In this document: piece by piece, positions 36,205-45,092 of the stretch
Layout: each line of letters begins with the position of its first letter
How positions within the stretch are numbered: position 1 is the first letter of the stretch
Assembly: GCA_943331105.2 (NCBI GenBank)
Contig: CALQKH020000001.1
Coordinates: 310,001 to 374,000 of the forward strand
DNA length: 64,000 nucleotides
From: Akkermansia muciniphila
GTDB lineage: Bacteria > Pseudomonadota > Gammaproteobacteria > Burkholderiales > Burkholderiaceae_C
Direction of reading: 5' to 3'
The notes under the pieces: model-generated
What the model saw: the letters and a program-made list of their open reading frames with translations, nothing else
Told to the model about the DNA's origin: nothing
The model's database searches: none
Program-made: the position numbers and the translations under genes

Positions 36205-37008
36205 TCAAAGCTCGCCCCACAGCCAGCTGCGCACCCGGGCATGGAAGGCTTCGGGCCGAGAGATCATCACCCAATGGCCGCAAGGCAAGCCTTGCACCGC
36301 GCTGCCAAGCTGGGCAGCGACTCTATCCAACCATTTGGCCGAATGGAACATGAAAGGTTTGCGCGCCCCATAAACAAACAAAAGCGGCATCGGCAAATGG
36401 ACTGGCGCCGCATGCTTCAAGCCACCCGCCGTGCCGAACCATTGCATGGCATAGGGGTAGTTCATCTTGTGGGTGATGCGGCCAGCATCGGAGGGACAGC
36501 GCAGCCACCGAGCCATGGCGCGGGTCATGCGGGTGCCCAAGCGGCCACCCCACTTCCACGCCAAGGCCAGCCAAACTTGATAGCCCACCACGGACAGCTT
36601 TTCCTTGAAGCCCCATTCGCGCCACAAAGCACCCGAATTGTGATCGCCCACGTCCACTGCCACCACGCGGGCCACCCGATCGGGGTGGCGCATGGCGAAT
36701 TCATAACCGAACATGCAGCCCCAGTCGTGCAGCATCAAAGTCACCGGCTTATTGGGGCTGATGCGCTCAACAATCTGACGCAACAGCTGGCTCATATCGT
36801 CCAAGCGGGTGACTGCAGGGCCGGATTCAAAACCGGGCAAGGTCAGGCGGGCGCAGGTGGCGCGGTCTTGCAAGGCAGCCACAGTGCCGTCCCACAAGGC
36901 TCGGGTGTCAGGCCAGCCATGCAGCATTAGAATGACTTCATCACCCTGCCCTTGCAGCCAAACGTCAGTACCGTTGACGGTGATGCACAGCTCCGTTCCA
37001 GCAACCAT
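36205..37008 (-). CDS. Alpha/beta hydrolase, haloalkane dehalogenase/epoxide hydrolase-like
   Basis: Alpha/beta hydrolase of 267 residues. The oxyanion strand ILMLHGWPDTRALWD precedes a nucleophile elbow MLHDWGCMFGYEF. The nucleophile position is Asp, as in haloalkane dehalogenases and epoxide hydrolases rather than Ser esterases. The C-terminal His is in GLPCGHWVMISRPEAF. Substrate unknown. It sits between the aminotransferase (3 bp upstream) and the DUF3820 gene, all on the minus strand and probably one transcript. Confidence 0.85.
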   Translation of the reverse strand: MVAGTELCITVNGTDVWLQGQGDEVILMLHGWPDTRALWDGTVAALQDRATCARLTLPGFESGPAVTRLDDMSQLLRQIVERISPNKPVTLMLHDWGCMFGYEFAMRHPDRVARVVAVDVGDHNSGALWREWGFKEKLSVVGYQVWLALAWKWGGRLGTRMTRAMARWLRCPSDAGRITHKMNYPYAMQWFGTAGGLKHAAPVHLPMPLLFVYGARKPFMFHSAKWLDRVAAQLGSAVQGLPCGHWVMISRPEAFHARVRSWLWGEL

Positions 37009-37011
37009 GGC

Positions 37012-38208
37012 TCAAAGCGCTTTGGCCAGCCGCGAAACACCTTCCAGAATCTTGTCTTCGCCTACGGTGGCAAAGCTCAAGCGGAATGTGGCGTGATCGG
37101 GGTTCGCACAGAAGAACGGTGTACCCGGCACAAAGGCCACACCTTGTTCGATGGCACGTTTGGCAAACACGTTGCCATCATTCACCTTGCCGCCTGCACC
37201 CGTGAGGCGCGCCCAAACAAACAGACCACCTTCGGGCTGCACAAAAGACACCGCATCGCCCAACTCACGGCGCAGCGCATCGCCCATGGTTTGGGCGCGC
37301 TTGGCGTACACGGCACGCACTTTGTCCAGTGTGGCGGGCATGCGGCCGGCCAACAGGTATTGCGCCGCCGTGGCCTGGGCAAAAGTGCTGGTGTGCGCGT
37401 CGCTGAACTGTTTGCACATGGTGGCGCGGGCCAACAATTCAGGAGGCGCGACCATCCAGCCCACACGCAGGCCGGGCGACAGCACTTTTGACAAAGAGCC
37501 GCAATGCACCAACAACTCACGGCTGCCAGGCACGGTGCTGCACAAGGCCAGCAGGCTGGACGGTGGTGCTTCACCAAAATACAGATCGCCATACGGGTCG
37601 TCTTCGACAATCAGGGTTTGGTGCTTAACGGCCATCTCCAGAACTTGGCGGCGGCGCTCAGCAGTCATCAGGGCACCGCTCGGGTTGCCAAAGGTAGGGA
37701 TCAAATACACAAACTTCGGCTTGTGCTCGGCGATCAGTTTTTCCAGCTCGTCGGTTTTGACGCCATGGCCGTCCACCGGGGCGCTGATGAGCTCGGCCCC
37801 ATACAAGCGAAAGCACTGGATGGTGGCCAAAAAGGTCGGCCCCTCCACGATCACTTTGTCGCCGGGGCTGATCATGGTTTTGCCGATCAAATCCAACCCC
37901 TGCTGGCTGCCGGTGGTCACGATCAGCTGGTCTGCAGTCACGCCATCGGCACCCTTATGGGCCATGAAGTGGGCCAGTTGCTCACGCAGTGGGCCAAAAC
38001 CTTCGGTCGCGCCGTATTGCAGCGCCGCGCCTGGGTCTTGCGTCAAGGCGGCGTTGCTGGCTTCGCGGATGCCCTCCACGTCAAACATGGCGCTGTCAGG
38101 GAAACCACCCGCGAAACTGATGATGCCGGGCTTGCCCAAAAGCTTGAAAAGTTCGCGTATGGCGGAGGTTTCGACATTGTTCAGACGGTCGGCAAATTGC
38201 AAAGGCAT
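37012..38208 (-). CDS. PLP-dependent class I/II aminotransferase
   Basis: Fold-type I aminotransferase of 398 residues, resembling the 2-aminoadipate/aromatic (LysN/Aro8-like) group. It opens with GIISFAGGFPDSAMFD, has VIVEGPTFLA and NPSGALMTAERRRQVL, and carries the Schiff-base Lys in GSLSKVLSPGLRVGWM. No helix-turn-helix region is fused, so it is not a MocR regulator. I place the start at 38208, where the conserved protein begins; the frame extends further upstream without a good site. The amino donor and acceptor cannot be read. It is divergent from nth. Confidence 0.9.
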   Translation of the reverse strand: MPLQFADRLNNVETSAIRELFKLLGKPGIISFAGGFPDSAMFDVEGIREASNAALTQDPGAALQYGATEGFGPLREQLAHFMAHKGADGVTADQLIVTTGSQQGLDLIGKTMISPGDKVIVEGPTFLATIQCFRLYGAELISAPVDGHGVKTDELEKLIAEHKPKFVYLIPTFGNPSGALMTAERRRQVLEMAVKHQTLIVEDDPYGDLYFGEAPPSSLLALCSTVPGSRELLVHCGSLSKVLSPGLRVGWMVAPPELLARATMCKQFSDAHTSTFAQATAAQYLLAGRMPATLDKVRAVYAKRAQTMGDALRRELGDAVSFVQPEGGLFVWARLTGAGGKVNDGNVFAKRAIEQGVAFVPGTPFFCANPDHATFRLSFATVGEDKILEGVSRLAKAL

Positions 38209-38274
38209 GGTGTATCTTCCCGAGTTGACTTGGCCGTCATTTTGCCAACATCTGCACACCTACTTTTTACCGCC

Positions 38275-38907
38275 ATGAAACCCGCACAGATCGAATCCTT
38301 CTTTGCCACGCTGCAAGCTGCCAACCCCATGCCCGTGACCGAACTGGAATACACCAGCGTGTTCGAGTTGCTGGCCGCCGTGCTGCTATCGGCCCAAGCG
38401 ACCGACGTGGGCGTGAACAAGGCCACGCGCAAGCTGTTTCCAGTGGCTGGCTCACCGCAAAAAATCCTGGCACTCGGGCTGGAAGGGCTAGAGGGCTACA
38501 TCAAGACGATTGGCCTTTACCGCAGCAAAGCCAAACACCTGATGGAGACCTGCCGCATCTTGGTGGAACAACATGGCGGCCAGGTGCCGCGCAGCCGCGA
38601 GGCCCTCGAAGCCCTGCCCGGTGTGGGCCGCAAAACCGCCAATGTGGTGCTCAATTCTGCTTTTGGCGAGCCCACCATGGCGGTGGACACGCACATCTTT
38701 CGCATGGGCAACCGCACGGGCTTGGCCCCGGGAAAAACCCCATTGGCGGTTGAACTGAAACTGCTCAAACGCATACCGCCCCAGTATTTGGTAGATGCCC
38801 ACCATTGGCTCATCTTGCATGGACGCTATGTGTGCCAAGCACGTAAACCTCTGTGCGGGCAGTGCTCTGTAGCAGCTTTTTGCGATTTCAAGCCCAAAAC
38901 ACCCTGA
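38275..38907 (+). CDS. nth: Endonuclease III
   Basis: DNA glycosylase/AP lyase of 210 residues that removes oxidised pyrimidines. The helix-hairpin-helix LPGVGRKTANVV carries catalytic Lys120, and AVDTHIFRMGNRTG carries Asp138, both at the E. coli positions. The C-terminal [4Fe-4S] ligands follow C-x6-C-x2-C-x5-C in CQARKPLCGQCSVAAFC. The ATG at 38275 gives the family length; a longer frame is antisense to the aminotransferase. Confidence 0.97.
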   Translation: MKPAQIESFFATLQAANPMPVTELEYTSVFELLAAVLLSAQATDVGVNKATRKLFPVAGSPQKILALGLEGLEGYIKTIGLYRSKAKHLMETCRILVEQHGGQVPRSREALEALPGVGRKTANVVLNSAFGEPTMAVDTHIFRMGNRTGLAPGKTPLAVELKLLKRIPPQYLVDAHHWLILHGRYVCQARKPLCGQCSVAAFCDFKPKTP

Positions 38908-39054
38908 CATTCGACCCGATGGCAGGGTCAAAATCAGGCATGTTGGGCGGGTAAAATCACACTTTTGCCAGATTGGCAGCGTTCGTCCAGATGGCAGACG
39001 CCTGCCTACCCAAGAGCCTCGACGCTCGGTTTTTCCAAGTTCAAATACCCTTCC

Positions 39055-39840
39055 ATGACGCGCCCCTTGCCGCGTGCCCATTTCAACAGCTCCCCCTTGG
39101 TGCGGTTTTTGACCGAAAACACCATGATGGATGCTGTCCAAGCAACGGAAGATGTTGGGCAAAAGTTGGGCGATTGGCTCAATTTTCGGCAAGCCATCGC
39201 CTTGCAAAGCGTTTTCCAGGCTGCTCCAGGTGGAACAGAACCCTTGCCGGCCCACCTCCAGCGTGCAGCGTCCATCAGCCCGGCAGCTTTGGCCGTCCAT
39301 GTCGACAAAGTCAGGGCGCAATTGGCCGAGTCAATCACCCAAGGAGCGCCAGCAGGCTCTGGCTTGGCCCTCATCCAGATGCCTGCTTCAGACTTGGACG
39401 AGCCCATCGACCCCAAAACCGCTTTCGCCCCTTTCCGGCGTTTCCACGCTGCGCACCAGCGGCAGATGGAAAACAGTGTGCGCAGCCTGCGCGCCAGTGT
39501 GCGTCTGCAGCTGACCAAACGAGGGGGACGCTTGCAGCAATTGGCCGCTCTCGACGCAGCCTTTGAAAGCATCCTCAGTGAACGCGAAGCCTTGCTGCTG
39601 GGCAAGGTGAGCAAAATGCTGGAAAAACGTTTTGTTCAAGCCCTCAAACTGCAACTCAAACAACAAAACGAGACTCAACTGGACACCAACAGCCCTAACG
39701 GTGCGACCCAACAGGCTTTGTCGTGGTTGACACCCCACCGCCAAGCCCTGCGAAACGCATTGTTGGCCGAATTGGACACCCGATTGCAGCCCACGCTGGG
39801 TTTGCTCGAAGCCCTCACCTCAGAGACCCCCGACACATGA
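39055..39840 (+). CDS. DUF3348 family protein
   Basis: Protein of 261 residues matching, from memory, the DUF3348 family of beta- and gammaproteobacteria; function unknown. It starts TRPLPRAHFNSSPLVRFL, contains the LGDWLNFRQAIALQSVF segment and a charged helical C-terminal half (KVSKMLEKRFVQALKLQL), with no signal peptide or membrane segment, so it is probably cytoplasmic. The ATG at 39055 is chosen because the upstream frame looks non-coding. Its stop overlaps the start of the DUF802 gene (ATGA). It is the first gene of a four-gene membrane-machine operon. Confidence 0.8.
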   Translation: MTRPLPRAHFNSSPLVRFLTENTMMDAVQATEDVGQKLGDWLNFRQAIALQSVFQAAPGGTEPLPAHLQRAASISPAALAVHVDKVRAQLAESITQGAPAGSGLALIQMPASDLDEPIDPKTAFAPFRRFHAAHQRQMENSVRSLRASVRLQLTKRGGRLQQLAALDAAFESILSEREALLLGKVSKMLEKRFVQALKLQLKQQNETQLDTNSPNGATQQALSWLTPHRQALRNALLAELDTRLQPTLGLLEALTSETPDT

Positions 39841-41876
39841 AACGCTTTTCTTTTTCAATCGCCTTTGGTTTGGGCGCGCTGGCGCTGCTTTGGGTAGCCG
39901 CTGCCGTGGCCAGCAGCCATTTTTTGGTGCTGGTGATGACGGCGTTGATCGGCGCTGTGTATGTCTTTGGCGCGCTAGAGTTGCGCCAATATCGGGCCAC
40001 CACGCAGACCATGAACCAAGCTTTGGCACAACTGCCACCAGACTTGGCCCACTTGAACGATTGGCTGATCACCTTGCCCGCTGATTTGCAAAACTCTGTG
40101 CGTCAGCGGGTTGAAGGCGAGCCCGTGGGCCTGCCCGGTCCTGTGTTCACGCCCTACTTGATCGGTCTTTTGGTCATGCTGGGCATGTTGGGCACTTTTT
40201 TGGGCATGGTGGTCACTCTGAACGGCGCGGTATTTGCGCTCGAAGGCTCGAACAGCATCGCCGGTGTGCGTGCCGCTTTTTCTGAACCCATCAAAGGTTT
40301 GGGATTGGCCTTCGGTACATCGGTAGCGGGTGTGGCCACCTCGGCCATGCTGGGCCTGATGAGCAGCTTGACCCGCCGAGAACGCGCTTTGGCATCACAA
40401 CAACTGGACAGCTTGATTCCCACGCGCTTGCACCGGTTCTCACTCACGCACCAGCGTCAAGAAACCTACAAGGCCTTGCAACAACAAGCACAGGCGCTGC
40501 CCCTAGTGGTTGAACAACTGCAAAAGATGATGGCGCAAATGGCCAGCACCAGTGAACAGCTGAACGAGCGTTTGCTGTCCAACCAGCAAAGCTTCCACTC
40601 GCAAGTGCAAACGGCTTACACAGGACTGGCGCAATCGGTGGACCAATCGCTGCGCAGCAGTTTGAGCCAAAGCCTGCAACTGGCCACAGACAGCCTGAAA
40701 CCCATGGTGCAAGCCAGCATGGCGCAGCTGGCCCATCAGGCCCAAACCCTGAATGATCGCTTGCAGCAGATTGCTCAGGTGCAACTGAGCGAGATCAACA
40801 CCCAACTCACCGTTACGGCCAAAGCGATGGTCGAACACATCGGCACCGCCCAAACCGAGCAAAGCGCACAACGCCACAGCGCCGACCAAGAGCGCCTGCA
40901 GGCGTGGCAAGCGGCACTGTCTCAGATGGCGTCATCGCTCAGCACCCAGTGGCAAGCCTCAGGTGCGCAGACCTTGGCGCAACAGCAAACCATTTGCGAC
41001 ACCCTGAGCCAAACAGCGCAGGACATCACCACGCACACCCAGAACCAGGCCACCCAGACCTTGGCAGAAATCACACGCCTGATGGCCAGCAGCGAAGCGC
41101 TGATGCGTGAACGCATCGCCACAGAGGCGCAATGGACTGCAGGACACCAGCAACGTGCCGAAGAACTGGCCGCCGTGCTGCGCCAAGAGCTGTCGGCCCT
41201 GAGGGACGCAGAAGACGCACGCGGTCAGACCGCTGTGGCTCGTCTGACCGAGCTGCAAAGTGCGGTGACCGCCCACCTGACCACACTGGGCACAGCGCTG
41301 GAAGACCCCATCGCTCGTTTGATCGAAACCGCATCACAAGCACCGAAAGCCGCTGCTGAAGTCATTGGCCAGTTGCGCCAGGAAATCTCGGTCAGCGTGG
41401 CACGCGACAACGCGCTGCTGGACGAGCGCACCCGCATTCTGGCCACGCTCAGCACCTTGCTGCATGCGATCAACCATGCCTCCACCGAGCAGCGCGGTGT
41501 GATCGACGCGCTGGTGACCACAAGCCAGGCCACACTGGACAAAGCCAGCGACAAGTTCCAAGACCATGTGACTGCCGAGACCGACAAGCTGGGCAGCATT
41601 GCCGCGCAAGTCACGGCCAGTGCGGTGGATGTGGCGAGCCTGGGTGAAACCTTTGGCTTCGCAGTGCGCTCGTTCAGCGAGACCAACGACAAACTCATGG
41701 CCCACTTGCAGCGCATCGAAGCGGCGATGAACAAATCGATGACGCGCAGCGACGAACAACTGGCTTACTACGTTGCGCAGGCCCGGGAAATTGTGGACTT
41801 GAGCATTGGCAGCCAAAAGGATGTGCTCGAAGCGCTTCAGAGGCGCACCGACTTGGCCACGCAAGGGGCCGTCTGA
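39837..41876 (+). CDS. DUF802 MotA/TolQ/ZorA-like membrane protein with long cytoplasmic tail
   Basis: Membrane protein of 679 residues. Four membrane segments lie at about 8-26, 29-47, 106-128 and 153-176. The last two, with MLGMLGTFLGMVVTLNG and GLGLAFGTSVAGVATSAML, carry the signature of the MotA/TolQ/ExbB proton-channel fold. Residues about 180-679 form a very long Gln/Ala-rich coiled coil, matching DUF802. The same build, channel plus long cytoplasmic tail, is seen in ZorA of Zorya defence systems. It is coupled by a 4-bp overlap to DUF3348 upstream and by a 1-bp overlap to an OmpA-domain partner downstream. An ion-driven motor stator is the best structural guess; its biological role is unknown. 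Confidence 0.85.
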   Translation: MKRFSFSIAFGLGALALLWVAAAVASSHFLVLVMTALIGAVYVFGALELRQYRATTQTMNQALAQLPPDLAHLNDWLITLPADLQNSVRQRVEGEPVGLPGPVFTPYLIGLLVMLGMLGTFLGMVVTLNGAVFALEGSNSIAGVRAAFSEPIKGLGLAFGTSVAGVATSAMLGLMSSLTRRERALASQQLDSLIPTRLHRFSLTHQRQETYKALQQQAQALPLVVEQLQKMMAQMASTSEQLNERLLSNQQSFHSQVQTAYTGLAQSVDQSLRSSLSQSLQLATDSLKPMVQASMAQLAHQAQTLNDRLQQIAQVQLSEINTQLTVTAKAMVEHIGTAQTEQSAQRHSADQERLQAWQAALSQMASSLSTQWQASGAQTLAQQQTICDTLSQTAQDITTHTQNQATQTLAEITRLMASSEALMRERIATEAQWTAGHQQRAEELAAVLRQELSALRDAEDARGQTAVARLTELQSAVTAHLTTLGTALEDPIARLIETASQAPKAAAEVIGQLRQEISVSVARDNALLDERTRILATLSTLLHAINHASTEQRGVIDALVTTSQATLDKASDKFQDHVTAETDKLGSIAAQVTASAVDVASLGETFGFAVRSFSETNDKLMAHLQRIEAAMNKSMTRSDEQLAYYVAQAREIVDLSIGSQKDVLEALQRRTDLATQGAV

Positions 41877-42523
41877 TGCTGGAGAACGACGCCGACGTCG
41901 ATTCAACGTCACCCACCTGGATGTCGTTTGCAGACCTGATGACAGGTTTGCTGGGCGCCTTTGTTTTGTTGCTGGTCGGCGTGATGGCTGCACAGCTGGA
42001 CATGGCCTCCAAATTGGAAGACGAGGTGCAAAAACGCCAAGTGGAAGAACAAAAGCGAATGTCGCTGGAGCAGGCGCTGGCCATTCCTTTGGCCAGCGGG
42101 CGCATCACTTTGAACAACGGGCGCATCGGCATCAGTGGCAAACTGTTGTTCGAGCTCAACTCAGACAAGCTGGAGCCCGAAGGCCGCCAGCTGCTGAAAA
42201 GTTTGGTGCCGCTGCGCAGTTACCTGCAGTCACGCGATGAGATCTTGATGGTCAGTGGTTTCACCGACGACCAAGCCATTGGCCAACGCAACCGCAAATT
42301 TGAGGACAACTGGGAGTTGTCGGCGCAACGTGCTTTGACGGTGACGCGCACGTTGATCGAAGAAGGCATGCCGTCTTCGGCCCTGTTTGCAGCGGCTTTT
42401 GGCCAAGAGCAACCCTTGGTGGCCAACACCAACGACCAGGCTCGGGCCCAAAACCGACGGGTCGAGATGGCACCGGTCCCCAAGGCGGCCAAGGCCGCGC
42501 AAGCGGTGACAGCGCCTCAATGA
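41876..42523 (+). CDS. OmpA-domain, MotB/ZorB-like membrane protein
   Basis: Protein of 215 residues with one N-terminal membrane helix, SFADLMTGLLGAFVLLLVG (about 17-38). Asp20 lies at its start, where MotB/ExbD/TolR/ZorB carry the proton-binding Asp. A short coiled coil (about 45-65) and an OmpA-like peptidoglycan-binding domain follow (about 85-200), with FELNSDKLEPEG, VSGFTDDQ and ARAQNRRVEM. It is the natural partner of the DUF802 protein: one-base overlap TGATG upstream, and a 4-bp overlap with the DUF2894 gene downstream. Confidence 0.9.
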   Translation: MLENDADVDSTSPTWMSFADLMTGLLGAFVLLLVGVMAAQLDMASKLEDEVQKRQVEEQKRMSLEQALAIPLASGRITLNNGRIGISGKLLFELNSDKLEPEGRQLLKSLVPLRSYLQSRDEILMVSGFTDDQAIGQRNRKFEDNWELSAQRALTVTRTLIEEGMPSSALFAAAFGQEQPLVANTNDQARAQNRRVEMAPVPKAAKAAQAVTAPQ

Positions 42524-43110
42524 CCAACGCCACATCGCCACGGCCTGCGCTCGCTGCCTTTGACCCGGTGGGCTGGCATTACACCGAACTGTTGTCGCAA
42601 CGCGCCAGCGAGGCCACCGGCATCACGCGCGATTTGCTGCTGGCCAAACTCGAAAGGTCCTTGAGCGAGTTGAACGCGCGCTTTGAAGCCGCCCAGTTGA
42701 GCGTCCTGCCTGCAGCAGAACCCACTGCAGCTTCGCCCTCGCCTTTGGCGCAGCTGCTGCAAGAGATGACGCGTGCAAACGTTGAAACACTGACGATCAA
42801 ACCCAACACATGGCGCGCTGAAAGCCCCCGTATTCAAGCGTTTCGCAAGCAGTTGGCACAAATCAGTGTACAAAAACAGGTGGCGCAAGCCATGGCCCAA
42901 GCTCCGCAAAATGCGGGGCCCATCAACTCACACATGCTGGTGCTGCGCTCACTGGGCCTGATGCGCGAGGCATCGCCGGACTACTTGGGCAGGTTCATGG
43001 TGTATCTGGACACACTGCTGTGTTTGGACGCACCCAACACCACATTCAAAGCCCGAGTTGAACCAAGGCGGCTTGCAAACCCGCCAAACCGCCCACGCGC
43101 TGGTCGTTGA
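42520..43110 (+). CDS. DUF2894 family protein
   Basis: Protein of 196 residues matching DUF2894, a family of unknown function. It opens with FDPVGWHYTELLSQRASEA, has an Ala/Pro spacer, then LQEMTRANVETLTIKPNT and the helical FRKQLAQISVQKQVAQAM. There is no signal peptide or membrane segment. It is the fourth gene of the DUF3348-DUF802-OmpA-DUF2894 set, starting with an ATGA overlap. The last 65 bp overlap the convergent glutaredoxin-like gene, so the basic C-terminal tail (from about residue 175) is encoded opposite that gene. Confidence 0.8.
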   Translation: MTNATSPRPALAAFDPVGWHYTELLSQRASEATGITRDLLLAKLERSLSELNARFEAAQLSVLPAAEPTAASPSPLAQLLQEMTRANVETLTIKPNTWRAESPRIQAFRKQLAQISVQKQVAQAMAQAPQNAGPINSHMLVLRSLGLMREASPDYLGRFMVYLDTLLCLDAPNTTFKARVEPRRLANPPNRPRAGR

Positions 43111-43288
43111 TGAAGATTTGGGGCATTTGGCGAACTGAAGGACCGCATTTTTCAAAGAAAGCCATGCGTTCGGCTTCGCCGTCGATCTTGATTTCCTCGA
43201 AAGCCAATGACTTGGTTTTGAGCACCATCTTGGCGGAATCGCATTGGGGGCATGCGGACTTGGAGTAGACGACGATTTTGAGTTCCAT
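43046..43288 (-). CDS. Glutaredoxin-like thiol-disulfide protein
   Basis: Small thioredoxin-fold protein of 80 residues with a dithiol active site CPQC (Cys13/Cys16) in SKSACPQCDSAKM, the cis-Pro region VRQMPQIFIND, and a GG turn in GGLAGLQAAL, as in glutaredoxins and NrdH redoxins. It is on the same strand as the btu genes, 38 bp after btuD, and may be the last gene of that transcript. It is convergent with, and overlaps by 65 bp, the DUF2894 gene. Confidence 0.88.
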   Translation of the reverse strand: MELKIVVYSKSACPQCDSAKMVLKTKSLAFEEIKIDGEAERMAFFEKCGPSVRQMPQIFINDQRVGGLAGLQAALVQLGL

Positions 43289-43326
43289 GCCTGAAATTCT
43301 AGCGAAAGTTGGTCAACAGGGGCCGT

Positions 43327-44094
43327 TCAGGCCTTGCGCGGCAGAACCACCCACTGACCGTCCAGCGCATGGATGCGTATGCGGTGCTCGAACACCGATT
43401 CGATGGCCGCATGGGTGGCGGCATCTTGGCCTGCGCCGTGGTGCACCACCTCGCCACCGCTCATGACCACGATGTCGTCGGCGTGCAGGGCCATGCCAAT
43501 CTCGTGCAGCACACTCACCACCGTGGTGCCCTGAGCCAACAAACAATGCACCTGTTCCAGCCAGTCCACCTGGTGCGGCGGGTCCAGGTTGGCCAGGGGT
43601 TCGTCCATCAGTATGGTGGGTGCGTTGCCCGCCATGGCGCGGGCCAGCAAGACCCGCTGTCTCTCGCCGCCCGACAGCTCGCCCAAGGTGCGCTCGCGCC
43701 AGTCCCAAGCCTGGGTGGCTTTGAGGGCGGCTTCGACCATCTGCGCATCGGTTGGGGAAGATGCCCCCAGCCAGCCTTGGTGCGGCAATCGGCCCAGCAT
43801 GGCCACATCCCAAACTCGCAAATCCAGGGTACTGGCTTCGCCCTGCCCCAACCATGACAGTTGCAAGGCCCTCTGTTGGCGGTTGAGAGCAGACAGCGGC
43901 TGACCCTGCCAAAGCACATGCCCGCTGAACGGCAACAAGCCCGCCAAGGCTTTGAGCAGGCTCGATTTGCCCGCGCCATTGGGGCCGACCACGCAGGTCC
44001 AGCGGCCTGCCTTAATTTGCAGGTCCAAGTTCTTGAGCACCAGCCGCGCCCCTAAGGTGAGGCTCAAGTCACGGACTTCCAAAGCTGCACTCAT
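43327..44094 (-). CDS. btuD: Cobalamin ABC transporter ATPase
   Basis: ABC ATPase of 255 residues, cytoplasmic motor of vitamin B12 uptake. Walker A GPNGAGKSSLLKAL, signature LSGGERQRV, Walker B TILMDEPLANLD and the switch His in VSVLHEIGMAL are all present. The family (FepC/BtuD) also serves iron-siderophore and haem uptake. Cobalamin is inferred from the riboswitch and btuB in the same cluster. Its start overlaps the btuC stop by 4 bp. Confidence 0.9.
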   Translation of the reverse strand: MSAALEVRDLSLTLGARLVLKNLDLQIKAGRWTCVVGPNGAGKSSLLKALAGLLPFSGHVLWQGQPLSALNRQQRALQLSWLGQGEASTLDLRVWDVAMLGRLPHQGWLGASSPTDAQMVEAALKATQAWDWRERTLGELSGGERQRVLLARAMAGNAPTILMDEPLANLDPPHQVDWLEQVHCLLAQGTTVVSVLHEIGMALHADDIVVMSGGEVVHHGAGQDAATHAAIESVFEHRIRIHALDGQWVVLPRKA

Positions 44095-45092
44095 GTGCGC
44101 ACTCCGGTGTCAGCATCGCGGTAAACACGCCACAACAAATAACCCCCACCCAACACCGCAGTGAGCACCCCGACAGGCAACTCTTGCGGCGCAAAAAGCA
44201 CCCGGGCTGTCACATCGGCCAGCACCAACAAAGCGCCGCCCACGAGCGCCGACAACAGCATCTGCCAAGCGTGCGTGCAGCGCACCAGCGAGCGCACCAA
44301 ATGCGGGGCCGCCAAACCGACAAACGCCACCAAACCGATGTGTGCCACAGCCGCACCAGTGGCCAAAGAAATCACGCCCACCAGCACCATCCGGGCCTGT
44401 GACAAAGGCACACCCAAGCTTTGCGCCGTGGCTTCGCCCAAGCTCAGCGCATCCAACACGCGGGCAAAGACCCAGGCCAGAACCAAGCACAGGCCTAAAA
44501 CCGCTGCCATGGTGACGCAAGCCGTCCAGCTCACAAAAGCGGTCGAGCCCAGCATGAAGCCCTGCATGGCCTGCAACACCTGCGGCTGCAGCAGCGAGAT
44601 CAATGACGTCACCGCCCCCAGCACCACGCCCACCACCACGCCCGCCAACAACAGGCGCAAGGTTTGTTGCACACCGCGCGCCAAAACCAGCGTGAGCACC
44701 ACCGCCAGCACCGCGCCCACAAAAGCAGCGCCCGTCAGACCCAAGCCGAGCCACGCGCTCATGGTCCAAGCGCTGCCGCCAAACAAACTCAAATAAACGC
44801 CCACGCCCAAAGAGGCGCCCGAGGCACTGCCCAGCAAATACGGATCGGCCAGCGGGTTGCGAAACAAGCCTTGCGCCACAGCCCCAGCCAAGCCCAACAA
44901 GGCGCCACCCAACCATGCGCCTAAGCTGCGCGGCAGGCGAATGTCCCAAACGATTTGATGCGCCACCGGATCGGCAGGGGCCATCCACCAAGCCTGCCAG
45001 CCTTGACTGCCCGCGGCCGTGCCCAGCAAAACCACAGCCAAACCCAGAGCCAAAAGCCCCCAAGCCAAAATCGGTGCGCGTGTGGTGTTCAC
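44091..45092 (-). CDS. btuC: Cobalamin ABC transporter permease
   Basis: FecCD/BtuC-family permease of 333 residues with about ten membrane segments. Motifs include DIRLPRSLGAWLGGALLGLAG, FRNPLADPYLLGSASGASLG, and the coupling-region VAFVGLAAPHLVRSLVRCTH. It forms the inner-membrane channel with BtuD. It overlaps btuD by 4 bp downstream and the btuF stop by 4 bp upstream, so the three are translationally coupled. Confidence 0.92.
   Translation of the reverse strand: MNTTRAPILAWGLLALGLAVVLLGTAAGSQGWQAWWMAPADPVAHQIVWDIRLPRSLGAWLGGALLGLAGAVAQGLFRNPLADPYLLGSASGASLGVGVYLSLFGGSAWTMSAWLGLGLTGAAFVGAVLAVVLTLVLARGVQQTLRLLLAGVVVGVVLGAVTSLISLLQPQVLQAMQGFMLGSTAFVSWTACVTMAAVLGLCLVLAWVFARVLDALSLGEATAQSLGVPLSQARMVLVGVISLATGAAVAHIGLVAFVGLAAPHLVRSLVRCTHAWQMLLSALVGGALLVLADVTARVLFAPQELPVGVLTAVLGGGYLLWRVYRDADTGVRT

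Noticed and set aside
39055..43110. A complete Zorya defence system
   Set aside because: Only the ZorA/ZorB-like pair is suggested. No zorC, zorD helicase or zorE nuclease is next to it, and the flanking genes are DUF3348 and DUF2894, so the locus is reported as an uncharacterised relative.
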